Source of the DNA: Mycobacterium pinniadriaticum
GTDB lineage: Bacteria > Actinomycetota > Actinomycetes > Mycobacteriales > Mycobacteriaceae
DNA: 64,000 nucleotides
Direction: 5' to 3'
Assembly (NCBI RefSeq): GCF_026242045.1
Contig: NZ_JAPJDO010000027.1
Coordinates: 1 to 64,000 of the forward strand
Shown here: positions 1 to 8,525 of the stretch, in pieces
Numbering within the stretch: the first letter of the stretch is position 1
How the letters are laid out: every line of letters starts with the position of its first letter
The notes under the pieces: generated by a model
The model's database searches: none
Told to the model about the DNA's origin: nothing
Seen by the model: the letters and a program-made list of their open reading frames with translations, nothing else
Made by a program: the position numbers and the translations under genes

Positions 1-171
1 ACGCACCAGACTTTTCAGTGCGGTGTACTCCGGGCCCATCCGCGCCCGAGTCTTGATCCACGGCGGCTTACGCTCGATCGGCGTCTCCGCATTGCGGACC
101 TCCAGACGCAGCAACTTGCGGCCGGCCGGAGCCGCTGGGCCGGCGACATCAGGCCCCGGTTCAACGCTCAC
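1..171 (-). CDS. lipA: Lipoyl synthase LipA, N-terminal part (runs off the window)
   Basis: Only the first 57 codons are present; the gene continues beyond base 1. LipA is the radical-SAM enzyme that inserts two sulfurs into protein-bound octanoyl chains. The visible N-terminus reads GRKLLRLEVRNAETPIERKP followed by PWIKTRARMGPEYTALKSLV, which is the typical start of mycobacterial LipA. The radical-SAM cysteines lie outside the window. The GTG start (169-171) overlaps the lipB stop in a GTGA, so the two are translationally coupled and work consecutively: LipB loads octanoate, LipA makes it lipoate. The lipoylated target sucB lies just upstream in the same direction. Confidence 0.93.
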   Translation of the reverse strand, partial: MSVEPGPDVAGPAAPAGRKLLRLEVRNAETPIERKPPWIKTRARMGPEYTALKSLVR

Positions 172-842
172 GTGGTCAAGCTTACGGGCAGGCGGCCGTC
201 GAGGGCGTCACACACCGTCTCGGCGACCCGGGTGCGGACCTCGTCGACACCCACGTGGCGGCCCAGTTCGGCCGTAAGCGAGGTCACCCCGGCATCCGAG
301 ATTCCGCACGGAACGATCGCCGAGTACGCGCCGAGGTCGCAGTCGCAGTTCAGCGCGAACCCGTGCAGTGTCGTCCCGCGCGCCACCCGGATGCCGATCG
401 CGGCGATCTTGCGGGCCGGGCGGGCGCCCGCCGCGGGCAGCCATACCCCGGAGCGGCCTTCCACCCGGCGGGCGTTCAGCCCGAAGTCCGCGCATACGCG
501 GATCAGCGACTCTTCAAGGCGCCGAACGTAATTCACGACATCGAGCGGCTCGGCCAGGCCGATCACCGGATAGCCCACCAGCTGTCCGGGGCCGTGCCAG
601 GTGATCTTGCCGCCCCGGTCGGTATCGACGACGGGGGTGCCGTCCAGTGGCCGTTCGTGGTTTTCGGTGCGCTTGCCCGCGGTGTAGACCGCGGGATGCT
701 CCAGTAGGAGCAGCGTGTCGGGCCCGCCGGCCACCCGAGCGTCGGCGACCTCCCGTTGCAGCTGCCAGGCGTCCAGGTAGTCGATGCTGCCCAGCTGGCG
801 GATCTGCACGCCCGCTGAGCTCGATCGGATGGACTGCCGCAC
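168..842 (-). CDS. lipB: Octanoyl-[acyl-carrier-protein]:protein octanoyltransferase LipB
   Basis: 224 aa, the family's usual length. It transfers octanoate from ACP to the lipoyl-domain lysine of E2 and GcvH proteins in the cytoplasm. Visible family motifs are RGGKITWHGPGQ near residues 76-87, the lysine of ARKIAAIG (K145) and the cysteine of VPCGI (C179). In the M. tuberculosis enzyme the catalytic pair is K142/C176, so both are conserved with a three-residue offset. The start is GTG at 842; a TACCGT -10 box ends 7 bases upstream, suggesting a leaderless transcript that also carries lipA. Thirteen bases separate it from the upstream epimerase gene. Confidence 0.95.
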   Translation of the reverse strand: MRQSIRSSSAGVQIRQLGSIDYLDAWQLQREVADARVAGGPDTLLLLEHPAVYTAGKRTENHERPLDGTPVVDTDRGGKITWHGPGQLVGYPVIGLAEPLDVVNYVRRLEESLIRVCADFGLNARRVEGRSGVWLPAAGARPARKIAAIGIRVARGTTLHGFALNCDCDLGAYSAIVPCGISDAGVTSLTAELGRHVGVDEVRTRVAETVCDALDGRLPVSLTT

Positions 843-849
843 ACGTTCG

Positions 850-855
850 ACGGTA
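850..855 (-). promoter_or_regulatory. Putative -10 box of a leaderless lipB transcript
   Basis: On the minus strand TACCGT is followed by 7 bases and then the GTG start of lipB, which puts the expected transcription start on the first base of the start codon. No Shine-Dalgarno sequence is seen. It lies within the 13-base gap and the 3' end of the epimerase gene. Confidence 0.45.
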
Positions 856-1776
856 CTACCCCTGGGCGGCGGCGGTGGCGTAGGCCAGCGCCTCGCCGAT
901 GGTGTTGTGGTGGAAGACGAACCCGGCCCGCTCCAGCGCGGCGGGGATCGCCCGCTGGCCGTCGAGCAGCCCCTCGTCGGCGAACTCGCCGAGCAGGGTG
1001 CGCAACGCGAACCCGGGCACCAGTAGCGGGGTCGGTCGGTTCAACGTCCGGCCCAGCGCCGCGGTGAATTCCGAATTGGTCACCGGGGCCGGACCGGTGA
1101 CGTTCACCGGTCCGGAGAGCTCGTCGTTGTTGATCGCGAACAGCAGCGCACGGACCTCATCCTCGAGGCTGATCCACGGCATGTACTGCCGCCCGCTGCC
1201 CAGCCGCGCGCCCAGGCCCAGGTTGAACAACGGGCGCAGACGGGCCAGGACACCGCCGGCGGGGGAGAGCACCAGCCCGGAGCGGGCCAGCACCACCCGG
1301 GCCCCGGCGTCCTCGGCGGCCAACGCCGCCGACTCCCAGTCGATGCAGAGCCTGGCGAGGAAACCCCCTCCGGCAGGGGCGGTTTCGTCGACGACCCGAC
1401 CGCGGGTGTCGCCGTAATAGCCGACTGCACTCGCGTTGATCAGTACCGGCACGCCGGCGTTGGCGACCGCGGCGGAGATCACCTCGGTGGGACCGATGCG
1501 GCTGTCGCGCAGGCTCTGCTTGAACGCGCCCGACCATCGCTTCTCGCCGATGTTGACACCGCAGAGGTTGACCACCGCGTCGACGCCCTCCAAACCGGCG
1601 GGATCGAACTCGCCGCTGTCGGGATTCCAGTGCAGTTCGTCGCTGTTGGCCGGGGCCCGGCGCACGATGCGCAGCACCCGATGGTCGGTGGCGCGCAGAG
1701 CGTAGACCAGCGCCGAACCGATCAGGCCGGATGAACCGGCAATCGCGACGACGAGCCCCTCTACTGGCCGGCCCAT
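856..1776 (-). CDS. TIGR01777 / SDR39U1 family epimerase (Rv2216-like)
   Basis: 306 aa, full length for the family. It is an atypical short-chain dehydrogenase/reductase with an N-terminal Rossmann motif (IAGSSGLIGSAL, about residues 13-24), the NLCGVNIGEKRW segment near 70-81 and NASAVGYYGD near 113-122, all hallmarks of TIGR01777 proteins. The substrate is unknown for the family, which is often annotated as a nucleoside-diphosphate sugar epimerase. It starts 4 bases after the sucB stop and is followed by lipB, so it probably belongs to a sucB-epimerase-lipB-lipA operon; the same order is known in M. tuberculosis. Confidence 0.88.
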   Translation of the reverse strand: MGRPVEGLVVAIAGSSGLIGSALVYALRATDHRVLRIVRRAPANSDELHWNPDSGEFDPAGLEGVDAVVNLCGVNIGEKRWSGAFKQSLRDSRIGPTEVISAAVANAGVPVLINASAVGYYGDTRGRVVDETAPAGGGFLARLCIDWESAALAAEDAGARVVLARSGLVLSPAGGVLARLRPLFNLGLGARLGSGRQYMPWISLEDEVRALLFAINNDELSGPVNVTGPAPVTNSEFTAALGRTLNRPTPLLVPGFALRTLLGEFADEGLLDGQRAIPAALERAGFVFHHNTIGEALAYATAAAQG

Positions 1777-1780
1777 GGCA

Positions 1781-3481
1781 TCACAGGCCCAGGTCGGCCT
1801 CGAATGCCCCTTCTTCGAGCCGCCGCTTGATGGTGGTCAGGAATCGGCCCGCGTCCGCACCGTCGATCAGCCGGTGATCGTAGGTGAGCGGTAGGTAGCA
1901 GACGGAGCGAACGCCGATCGACTCGTTGCCGAGCTCGTCGACGATCACCCGGGGCCGTTTGACGATCGCGCCGGTGCCCAGCATCGCTGCCTGCGGCGGA
2001 ACCAGGATCGGGGTGTCGAACAGGGCGCCCTGGCTGCCGATGTTGGTGATCGTGAAGGTGCCGCCGGAGAGCTCATCGGGTTTGAGGTTGCCGCTGCGGG
2101 CCCGGTCGGCGATGTCGGAGATCGCGCGCGCCAGCCCGCCCAACGACAGGTCGCCGGCGTTGTGCACCACCGGCGAGAGCAGACCCTGTTCGGTGTCCAC
2201 CGCGAAGCCCAGGTTCTCGGCGTCGTAGTAGGTGATCTCCTTGGTGTCCTCGTTGTAGCTGGCGTTGATGTTCGGATGCGCCTTGAGGGCATCGATCACC
2301 GCGCGGGCGATGAATGGCAGGTAGGTCAGGTTGACCCCCTCGCGCTCGGCGAATTTCGACTTCGCCTTGGCCCGCAGCGCCACGATCTTGGTCATATCGA
2401 CTTCGTGGGTCTGCGTCAGCTGCGCGGTGGTCTGCAGCGATTCGCGGGTCTTCTTGGCAGTGATCTGCCGAATCCGATTGGCCTTCTGGGTGGTGCCGCG
2501 CAGATGGGCCAACGGTGACGGTGCGGCGGCGGGGGCCGGTCCGGACGCGGCGGCTGCCGGGGCCGACGGTGCGGGTGCCGGGGGCGCCTTCTTGGCTTCC
2601 GCAGCGGCCAGCACATCCTGCTTGCGGATTCGGCCGCCCACACCGGTGCCCTTGACGGTCGCGAGGTCGATTCCGTTCTCGACGGCCAACTTTCGCACCA
2701 GCGGGGTGACGTAGGGGCTGCCATCGCCGGTGCTTTCGTCGGCCGCGGCCGGCGCGGGTGCCGGCTTGGGCGCCGGCTCCGGCTTCGGTGCCGGCGCGGG
2801 TGCCGGTTCGGACTTGGGCTCGGGCTTGGGTTTCGGCTCGGGTTTCGGTTCGGGCTTGGGTGCCGGGGCGGCCTGCGGTGCGGCACCGGCATCCCCGATC
2901 TTGGCCAGCTCGCCGCCGACCGCGACGGTGACGTCTTCCTCGGCGGTGATGCTGATCAGCGTCCCGGCCACCGGTGAGGGAATCTCGGTGTCGACCTTGT
3001 CGGTGGACACCTCGACCAGTGGCTCGTCGACGGCTACGGAGTCCCCGACCTTCTTCAGCCACCGGGTCACGGTGCCTTCGGTGACCGACTCGCCGAGTTC
3101 GGGCATCACCACCGAGGTTGCGGACCCCGACGGTTGTGCGGCAGGTTCGGGTTCGGGTTCCTCGGCGGCGGGTTCCGGCTGGGGTTCGGGCTCCTTAGCG
3201 GCGGGCTCGGGGGCCGGGGCTGGTTCGGACGCGGTGGCCTCGCCGGCTTCTCCGATGACCGCGAGCTCGCCGCCGACCTCGACGGTGTCGTCCTCCTGGG
3301 CGACGATCTTGGTGAGCACACCTGACGCCGGCGAGGGAATCTCCGTGTCGACCTTGTCGGTCGACACCTCAAGCAGAGGCTCGTCGACCTCGACGGTGTC
3401 GCCTTCTTGCTTGAGCCACCGGGTGACGGTCCCCTCGGTGACGCTTTCACCGAGTGCCGGCATCTGGACGGAGACGGCCAT
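1781..3481 (-). CDS. sucB: Dihydrolipoamide acyltransferase E2 (SucB/DlaT), two lipoyl domains
   Basis: 566 aa E2 subunit. Two lipoyl domains carry the STDKVDTE lipoylation motif at K43 and K162, separated by Pro/Ala/Glu-rich linkers. A peripheral-subunit-binding domain follows (YVTPLVRKLAVENGID, about 255-270), and the C-terminal acyltransferase domain has the DHRLIDGADAG active-site motif near 540. The homologous M. tuberculosis DlaT (Rv2215) serves pyruvate dehydrogenase and the peroxynitrite reductase/peroxidase with AhpC/AhpD; its old name is sucB. The linkers are strongly biased (EPEPQPEPAAEEPEP-type). It heads the minus-strand cluster that includes lipB and lipA, which make its cofactor. 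Confidence 0.96.
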   Translation of the reverse strand: MAVSVQMPALGESVTEGTVTRWLKQEGDTVEVDEPLLEVSTDKVDTEIPSPASGVLTKIVAQEDDTVEVGGELAVIGEAGEATASEPAPAPEPAAKEPEPQPEPAAEEPEPEPAAQPSGSATSVVMPELGESVTEGTVTRWLKKVGDSVAVDEPLVEVSTDKVDTEIPSPVAGTLISITAEEDVTVAVGGELAKIGDAGAAPQAAPAPKPEPKPEPKPKPEPKSEPAPAPAPKPEPAPKPAPAPAAADESTGDGSPYVTPLVRKLAVENGIDLATVKGTGVGGRIRKQDVLAAAEAKKAPPAPAPSAPAAAASGPAPAAAPSPLAHLRGTTQKANRIRQITAKKTRESLQTTAQLTQTHEVDMTKIVALRAKAKSKFAEREGVNLTYLPFIARAVIDALKAHPNINASYNEDTKEITYYDAENLGFAVDTEQGLLSPVVHNAGDLSLGGLARAISDIADRARSGNLKPDELSGGTFTITNIGSQGALFDTPILVPPQAAMLGTGAIVKRPRVIVDELGNESIGVRSVCYLPLTYDHRLIDGADAGRFLTTIKRRLEEGAFEADLGL

Positions 3482-3646
3482 TGTGTTGACTCCCTCGAAC
3501 GGTCAGTCGTGCGGGTGGGACTTCTGGCATACCACAGCGTCGTGTACCCATCCTGTCATTGCCGGGCCCCTCACATGCACTCAGGGCGATGTGTGATTTC
3601 TCTGGCACCATCGATGGAAAGAACCACTGAGAGGAGTGCGTCGGAG
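3482..3646. promoter_or_regulatory. Divergent promoter region between sucB and a small unknown gene
   Basis: 165 bases with no gene, separating divergent starts, so it must hold the sucB promoter and probably that of the small gene. No convincing -35/-10 pair was identified. A Shine-Dalgarno-like GAGAGGAG lies at about 3629-3636, ahead of the TTG at 3647. Confidence 0.4.
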
Positions 3647-3991
3647 TTGGGGCTGTTCGACAGGTTCCGGGCGGGTCGCCGCGGCGAATCGGATGTTGCC
3701 GCCGACCAGAGACATCTGCGGGAGTGGGCCGCGCAGCGCACCGGGGTCGAGGCATACGTCGAGCCCAAGACCAGCGTCACCCCGATGACCATCGTGCTGG
3801 TGGCTGCCGACGGCGAGTGGACCCGCCGCCCGGCCCACGGTGCCACCGGTGCCCGCCGAATCGGCGAACAGCTCGCGATTCCCGTCTACGACGTACAGAA
3901 GGTCGGGTATCCGCAACGGATGCGGAACTACGACGCGCGACGGCGGATCGAACGCCGCCGCGCCCTGCGTGAGGAGCTCGACGAGCGCTGA
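3647..3991 (+). CDS. Conserved small protein of unknown function, 114 aa
   Basis: Starts at TTG 3647, chosen because GAGAGGAG lies about 10 bases upstream and the product then begins MGLFDRFRAG; an in-frame ATG at 3614 would add 11 residues but has no ribosome-binding site. The protein is soluble, has a central hydrophobic stretch (TPMTIVLVAADGEW, about 46-59), a GARRIGEQLAIPVYDVQKVG segment and a very basic C-terminal helix (RRIERRRALREELDER). It resembles small actinobacterial proteins that are sometimes called oxidoreductases, but no catalytic motif is visible and I assign no function. It lies between sucB and ephD. Confidence 0.72.
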   Translation: MGLFDRFRAGRRGESDVAADQRHLREWAAQRTGVEAYVEPKTSVTPMTIVLVAADGEWTRRPAHGATGARRIGEQLAIPVYDVQKVGYPQRMRNYDARRRIERRRALREELDER

Positions 3992-3999
3992 GCCCGGCC

Positions 4000-4029
4000 T
4001 TGACACCCACCCGTGTGGACGGGCAGGGT
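4000..4029 (+). promoter_or_regulatory. Possible sigma-A promoter of ephD
   Basis: A perfect -35 hexamer TTGACA (4000-4005) is followed 18 bases later by CAGGGT (4024-4029), a weak -10. Downstream in the leader two near-direct repeats CGGTAC and CGGTAT, 3 bases apart (about 4040-4054), could bind a regulator. The ephD start lies about 70 bases further on. Confidence 0.35.
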
Positions 4030-4099
4030 CAAAATCGTTCGGTACCAACGGTATGAGCTACCAATAGTCACAGTTATCCGGGAAGGCTCGGAGGGTCTG

Positions 4100-5848
4100 A
4101 TGACCATGCGCTATATCGACAGCGACGACGGAACACGTCTCGCGGTCTATGAGGAAGGCAACCCCGACGGCCCGACCGTCGTCCTCGTCCACGGCTGGCC
4201 CGACTCCCATGTGCTGTGGGACGGCGTGGTGCCGCTGCTGGCCGACAAGTTCCGCATCATCCGCTACGACAATCGCGGTGCCGGCGGCTCCTCGGGGCCT
4301 AAGTCCTTCTCGTCCTACACGATGGCGCACCTCGCCGACGACTTCGCCGCGGTCATCGGCGAGCTCAGCCCCGGCGAGCCGGTGCACGTGCTGGCCCACG
4401 ACTGGGGATCGGCGACCATGTGGGAGTACGTGGCCCGCCCCGGCGCCGCCGACCGGGTCGCCTCTTTCACCTCGGTGTCCGGCCCCGCAGCCGACCATTT
4501 CAGTCGCTATGTCCGCGACGGTCTGAAGCGACCGTACCGACCGAAGTTGTTCTCCCGCGCTCTATCTCAGGGTGCGCATTTGAGCTACATGGCAGCGTTC
4601 TCGGTGCCGGTGCTCGCCCCGGCGATCATGCGTGCCGCGGCCACACCGCTCCTGCGAATGGTCAGCCGCGGCATTCCCGCCCGCCAGCGGCACCACGGGC
4701 AGACCTTCAGCTCTGATGCGGCCAATGGCTTGAAGATATACCGCGCCAACTTCTTTCACTCGCTGCTGCACGTCCGGTCGGACCGCTACGTCGAGGTGCC
4801 GGTGCAGCTGATCGTCAATCTCGACGACCCCTATGTCCGCCCCTACGTCTACGACGACACGCCCCGCTGGGCGCCGCGGCTGTGGCGCCGCGACATCCGC
4901 GCCGGACACTGGTCGCCGATGTCGCACCCGCAGGTGCTCGCCGCGGCGGTCACCGAACTCGCTGAGCACCTCGACGGCAAACCGGCCAGCCGTGCGCTGT
5001 TGCGCGCGCAGGTGAGCCGGCCGCGAAAACACTTCGGCGACATGCTCGTATCGGTGACCGGCGCGGGTAGCGGCATCGGTCGGGAGACTGCGCTGGCCTT
5101 CGCCCGGGAAGGCGCGGAGGTTGTGGTCAGCGATATCGACGAGGCCGCCGTCAAGGAGACCGTGGCGCGCATCGGCGCGCGCGGCGGCGTCGCGCACCCC
5201 TATGTGTACGACGTGTCCGACGCCGATGCCGTGGAACGGTTCGCCGACCAGGTGTGCGCGGAACGCGGAGTGCCCGACATCGTCGTCAACAACGCGGGCA
5301 TCGGTGCGGCGGGCGCGTTCCTCGACACGCCAGCCGAGCAGTTCGACCGCGTGCTCGACGTCAACCTCGGTGGGGTGGTCAACGGCTGCCGGGCCTTCGC
5401 CCGCCGGCTGGTCGACCGCGGCACCGGCGGTCACATTGTCAACGTGGCCTCGATGGCGGCGTACGCACCGCTGCAGTCGATGAACGCCTACTGCACCTCC
5501 AAGGCAGCGGTATATATGTTCTCCGACTGCCTGCGCGCCGAATTAGATTCCGCCGGAGTCGGATTGACGACCATCTGCCCCGGCCTGATCAACACCAACA
5601 TCGTCTCCACCACCCAGCTGTACGCCCCGGAGGACAAGCGCTCGGCCGTCGCGCCCAGGCGGGCACAGCTGGAGAAGATGTTCGAACTGCGCGGGTACGG
5701 ACCGGACAAGGTGGCCGCCGCGATCGTGTCGGCGGTCAAGAAGAACAAGCCGATCCGGCCGGTCGCGCCCGAGGCCTACCTGCTTTATGGGACGTCGCGG
5801 ATATTGCCCCAGGTGATGCGCAGCACCGCGCGCGGCAAGGTGCTCTAG
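4100..5848 (+). CDS. ephD: EphD: epoxide hydrolase-like alpha/beta hydrolase fused to a short-chain dehydrogenase
   Basis: 582 aa fusion. Residues about 1-300 are an alpha/beta hydrolase with the oxyanion segment HGWPDS (31-36), the nucleophile motif HDWGS (D101) and a late histidine in AGHWSPMSHP. Residues about 315-582 are a classical SDR with TGAGSGIG, NNAG and the YCTSK (YxxxK) catalytic pair. M. tuberculosis EphD (Rv2214c, about 590 aa) has the same build and has been linked to modification of oxygenated mycolic acids. ATG 4100 has GGAGGG 7 bases upstream; the longer frame from 4013 is not supported. The stop overlaps the convergent pepB stop by three bases in a CTAG. Confidence 0.93.
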   Translation: MTMRYIDSDDGTRLAVYEEGNPDGPTVVLVHGWPDSHVLWDGVVPLLADKFRIIRYDNRGAGGSSGPKSFSSYTMAHLADDFAAVIGELSPGEPVHVLAHDWGSATMWEYVARPGAADRVASFTSVSGPAADHFSRYVRDGLKRPYRPKLFSRALSQGAHLSYMAAFSVPVLAPAIMRAAATPLLRMVSRGIPARQRHHGQTFSSDAANGLKIYRANFFHSLLHVRSDRYVEVPVQLIVNLDDPYVRPYVYDDTPRWAPRLWRRDIRAGHWSPMSHPQVLAAAVTELAEHLDGKPASRALLRAQVSRPRKHFGDMLVSVTGAGSGIGRETALAFAREGAEVVVSDIDEAAVKETVARIGARGGVAHPYVYDVSDADAVERFADQVCAERGVPDIVVNNAGIGAAGAFLDTPAEQFDRVLDVNLGGVVNGCRAFARRLVDRGTGGHIVNVASMAAYAPLQSMNAYCTSKAAVYMFSDCLRAELDSAGVGLTTICPGLINTNIVSTTQLYAPEDKRSAVAPRRAQLEKMFELRGYGPDKVAAAIVSAVKKNKPIRPVAPEAYLLYGTSRILPQVMRSTARGKVL

Positions 5849-7359
5849 CCGTTCGCGGCGATGTCCTCGAGGACGGCGAACATCGTCCGCGTGGGCACCC
5901 CGGTGCCGCCCTTTGGGGTGTAACCCCACGGGCCCGACGTGTTGTAGGCCGGGCCGGCGATGTCGATATGCACCCACTGCACGTCGTCGGCGACGAACTC
6001 CCGCAGGTACACCCCGGCGACCAGCATGCCGGCGAGTCGCTGCGAGCTGACGTTGGCCAGGTCGGCCACGTTCGATTTGAGGTCGTCCTTGAGCTCGTCG
6101 GGCAGCGGCATCGCCCAGCCGTTCTCGCCCTCGTCCTGCGAGATCCGGGCTACCCGGTCACGGAAGTCATCGCTGCCCATCACGCCGGGGACGCGGGCGC
6201 CCAGCGCGACAGTCTGCGCGCCGGTCAGCGTCGAGGTCTCGATCAGGTAATCGGGATCGTCCTCGCAGGCCCGCACGATGGCGTCGGCCAGGATCAGCCG
6301 GCCCTCGGCGTCGGTGTTGAGCACCTCGACGGTGGTCCCGCCGTACTGGGTCAGCACGTCACCGGGGCGCTGTGCGGTCGATGACGGCATGTTCTCGGCC
6401 ATCGGCACCGTGGCGATGACGTCGATCGGCAGGCCCTGCTTGGCGGCCAGCACCACCGTGGCGATCACCGCCGCGGCACCGCCCATGTCGGAGGTCATGT
6501 GGTGCATCGAGGCGGCCGGCTTGATCGAGATACCGCCGGTGTCGAAGGTGATGCCCTTGCCGACCAAGGCAACGGTCTTGGCTTTCTTGCCCTTGCCCCC
6601 GCGGTGGGCCAGCCGCACCAGCCGCGGCGGCCGCGAGGATCCCTTGCCCACCCCGACGATCCCGCCGTAGCCGGCCTTGGCCAGCGCTTTATCGTCGAGC
6701 ACCTCGACCTCCAGGCCGGCCGCCTCGCCCAGCGCCTTGGCGCGTTTGGCGAATTCACCGGGGAACAGGTGGCTCGGCGGGGTGTTGACGAAATCGCGCG
6801 CGGTGGCCACCGCGGTGGCGATCGCGGTGGCCCGGGCCGCGTCCTTCTTGGCGCCGGAGGCGGTGCTCAGCGCGGTGATCTTGGTCAGCGCCGCTTCCTT
6901 GGGCGCGGTCTTGGCGCTGCGGAATTCGGTGAACCGGTAGCTGCCCAGGATGAGCCCCTCGATCGCGGCCTCCAGATCGAGCTCGGTCAAGGTGGTGATG
7001 ACGGTTTCCACACCGGACAACGACCGGGCCGCCACACCCGCGGCCCGCCGGATCACATCGGCCGGCCACCCGTCGCGCGGAGCCCCGAGTCCGATGGTCA
7101 GCACGCTGCCGACCGGCAGCGACGGCACGTGCAGCCGAGTCACCTGCTCGGCGCTGCCCTTGCCGCCCAGGGCGCGCAGGCTCACCTGGATCTCCCCGAT
7201 GGCCTCGGCATCGAGGAACGGGCCGCCGACGACCACGGGGGAGCCGTCGCCGTCGGAGTCGGTGACGACCGGGACGATCAGCACGGCGCCGTCGGCCCGC
7301 TTGGGCAGTGACGTCGCGACGGTGACGGTGGGGGCCGGGTAACCGGGTTCGGTGCTCAC
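5845..7359 (-). CDS. pepB: Leucyl aminopeptidase (M17), PepB/PepA
   Basis: 504 aa cytosolic metallo-aminopeptidase. The C-terminal catalytic domain carries the M17 signature NTDAEGRL and metal-binding stretches VGKGITFDTGG and MTSDMGGAA; the N-terminal domain is the variable M17 regulatory part. It releases N-terminal residues, with a usual preference for Leu. In M. tuberculosis the homologue is Rv2213. It starts at GTG 7359 with a TAGTGT -10 box 8 bases upstream and no Shine-Dalgarno, so the mRNA is probably leaderless. It diverges from gcvT across 40 bases and converges on ephD. The M. tuberculosis cyclase Rv2212 that normally follows is absent. Confidence 0.95.
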   Translation of the reverse strand: MSTEPGYPAPTVTVATSLPKRADGAVLIVPVVTDSDGDGSPVVVGGPFLDAEAIGEIQVSLRALGGKGSAEQVTRLHVPSLPVGSVLTIGLGAPRDGWPADVIRRAAGVAARSLSGVETVITTLTELDLEAAIEGLILGSYRFTEFRSAKTAPKEAALTKITALSTASGAKKDAARATAIATAVATARDFVNTPPSHLFPGEFAKRAKALGEAAGLEVEVLDDKALAKAGYGGIVGVGKGSSRPPRLVRLAHRGGKGKKAKTVALVGKGITFDTGGISIKPAASMHHMTSDMGGAAAVIATVVLAAKQGLPIDVIATVPMAENMPSSTAQRPGDVLTQYGGTTVEVLNTDAEGRLILADAIVRACEDDPDYLIETSTLTGAQTVALGARVPGVMGSDDFRDRVARISQDEGENGWAMPLPDELKDDLKSNVADLANVSSQRLAGMLVAGVYLREFVADDVQWVHIDIAGPAYNTSGPWGYTPKGGTGVPTRTMFAVLEDIAANG

Positions 7360-7367
7360 GAGGATTC

Positions 7368-7391
7368 ACACTAGCCAGCTGCCGCTAGTGT
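7368..7391. promoter_or_regulatory. Mirror-symmetric divergent leaderless promoters of pepB and gcvT
   Basis: ACACTAG at the left end and CTAGTGT at the right end form a 7-bp inverted repeat. Read outward, each arm contains a TAGTGT -10 box (7368-7373 minus, 7386-7391 plus), and each is exactly 8 bases from a GTG start (7359 and 7400). The -35 position of each promoter overlaps the other promoter. Confidence 0.55.
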
Positions 7392-7399
7392 TGTTCGCC

Positions 7400-8503
7400 G
7401 TGACCGACACATCCGATCTGCTGCACGGGCCGCTCGAGAGTCAGCACCGCGAGCTGGGGGCCACCTTCGCGCCGTTCGGCGGCTGGCTGATGCCGGTGTC
7501 CTACGCCGGGACGGTCGGCGAGCACACCGCCACCCGGGAGGCCGTCGGCCTGTTCGACGTCAGCCACCTGGGCAAGGCGCTGGTGGCCGGCCCGGGTGCG
7601 GCGGACTTCGTCAACTCCGCTTTGACCAATGATCTGCGCAGGGTCGGCCCCGGCAAGGCGCAGTACACCCTGTGCTGTACCCCCGACGGGGGAGTCATCG
7701 ACGACCTGATCGCCTACTACGTCAGCGACGACGAGATCTTCCTGGTGCCGAATGCCGCCAACACCGCCGCCGTGGTCGATGCACTGCAAGCGGCAGCGCC
7801 GCAGGGTATTTCGATCACCAACGAGCACCGCTCCTATGCCGTGCTGGCGGTCCAGGGCCCCCGCTCGACCGATGTGCTGACCGCGTTGGGGCTGCCCAGC
7901 GACATGGACTACATGGGTTACGCCGACGCCACTTACTCGGGCGTACCGGTGCGGGTCTGCCGCACGGGTTACACCGGTGAACACGGTTACGAGCTGTTGC
8001 CGCCGTGGGACTCCGCGCCGGTGGTGTTCGACGCCCTGGTCGCCGAGGTGCAAGGTGCCGGTGGGCAACTGGCCGGCCTGGGCGCCCGCGACACCCTGCG
8101 TACCGAGATGGGCTACCCGCTGCACGGGCACGAGCTCTCCCTGGACATTTCGCCGCTGCAGGCCCGCTGCGGCTGGGCGATCGGCTGGAAGAAGGACGCA
8201 TTCTGGGGCCGCGACGCCCTACTGGCCGAGAAGGCAGCCGGACCGCGTCGCCTGCTGCGAGGTCTGCGGGCGACCGGGCGGGGCGTCTTGCGCCCCGAAC
8301 TGACGGTGCTCAACGGGGCGCAGCCGGTGGGGGTGACGACCTCGGGCACGTTCTCGCCGACGCTGAAAGTCGGTATCGCGCTTGCCCTCATCGACGCCGA
8401 CGCCGGAATTGACGACGGTGCTCTGGTTACCGTCGACGTCCGTGGCCGCCCGCTGGAGTGCGAGGTGGTCAAGCCGCCGTTCGTCGAGGTCAAAACTCGC
8501 TAG
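7400..8503 (+). CDS. gcvT: Glycine cleavage system aminomethyltransferase (T protein)
   Basis: 367 aa folate-dependent T protein, which moves the aminomethyl carbon from lipoyl-H protein to tetrahydrofolate. It opens with GPLESQHRELGATFAPFGGW, the family's N-terminal folate-binding segment, has the conserved EHTATREAVGLFDVSHLGK block and ends with the C-terminal GcvT barrel (KPPFVEVKTR). GTG 7400 is chosen because the preceding in-frame codons are non-conserved and a TAGTGT -10 lies 8 bases upstream. It needs lipoylated H protein, so it depends on the nearby lipA/lipB. ilvE follows after 22 bases with its own promoter. Confidence 0.94.
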   Translation: MTDTSDLLHGPLESQHRELGATFAPFGGWLMPVSYAGTVGEHTATREAVGLFDVSHLGKALVAGPGAADFVNSALTNDLRRVGPGKAQYTLCCTPDGGVIDDLIAYYVSDDEIFLVPNAANTAAVVDALQAAAPQGISITNEHRSYAVLAVQGPRSTDVLTALGLPSDMDYMGYADATYSGVPVRVCRTGYTGEHGYELLPPWDSAPVVFDALVAEVQGAGGQLAGLGARDTLRTEMGYPLHGHELSLDISPLQARCGWAIGWKKDAFWGRDALLAEKAAGPRRLLRGLRATGRGVLRPELTVLNGAQPVGVTTSGTFSPTLKVGIALALIDADAGIDDGALVTVDVRGRPLECEVVKPPFVEVKTR

Positions 8504-8513
8504 CGACCCGGTC

Positions 8514-8519
8514 TACAAT
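8514..8519 (+). promoter_or_regulatory. Putative -10 box of a leaderless ilvE transcript
   Basis: TACAAT, close to the sigma-A consensus, is followed by 6 bases and then the ATG of ilvE at 8526. This puts the expected +1 on the A of the start codon. No Shine-Dalgarno is present. Confidence 0.55.
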
Positions 8520-8525
8520 CGCCGT

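Noticed and set aside
4013..4099. Upstream extension of ephD from 4013
   Set aside because: No ribosome-binding site, no similarity to the family N-terminus, and it would cover the likely promoter; ATG 4100 has GGAGGG.
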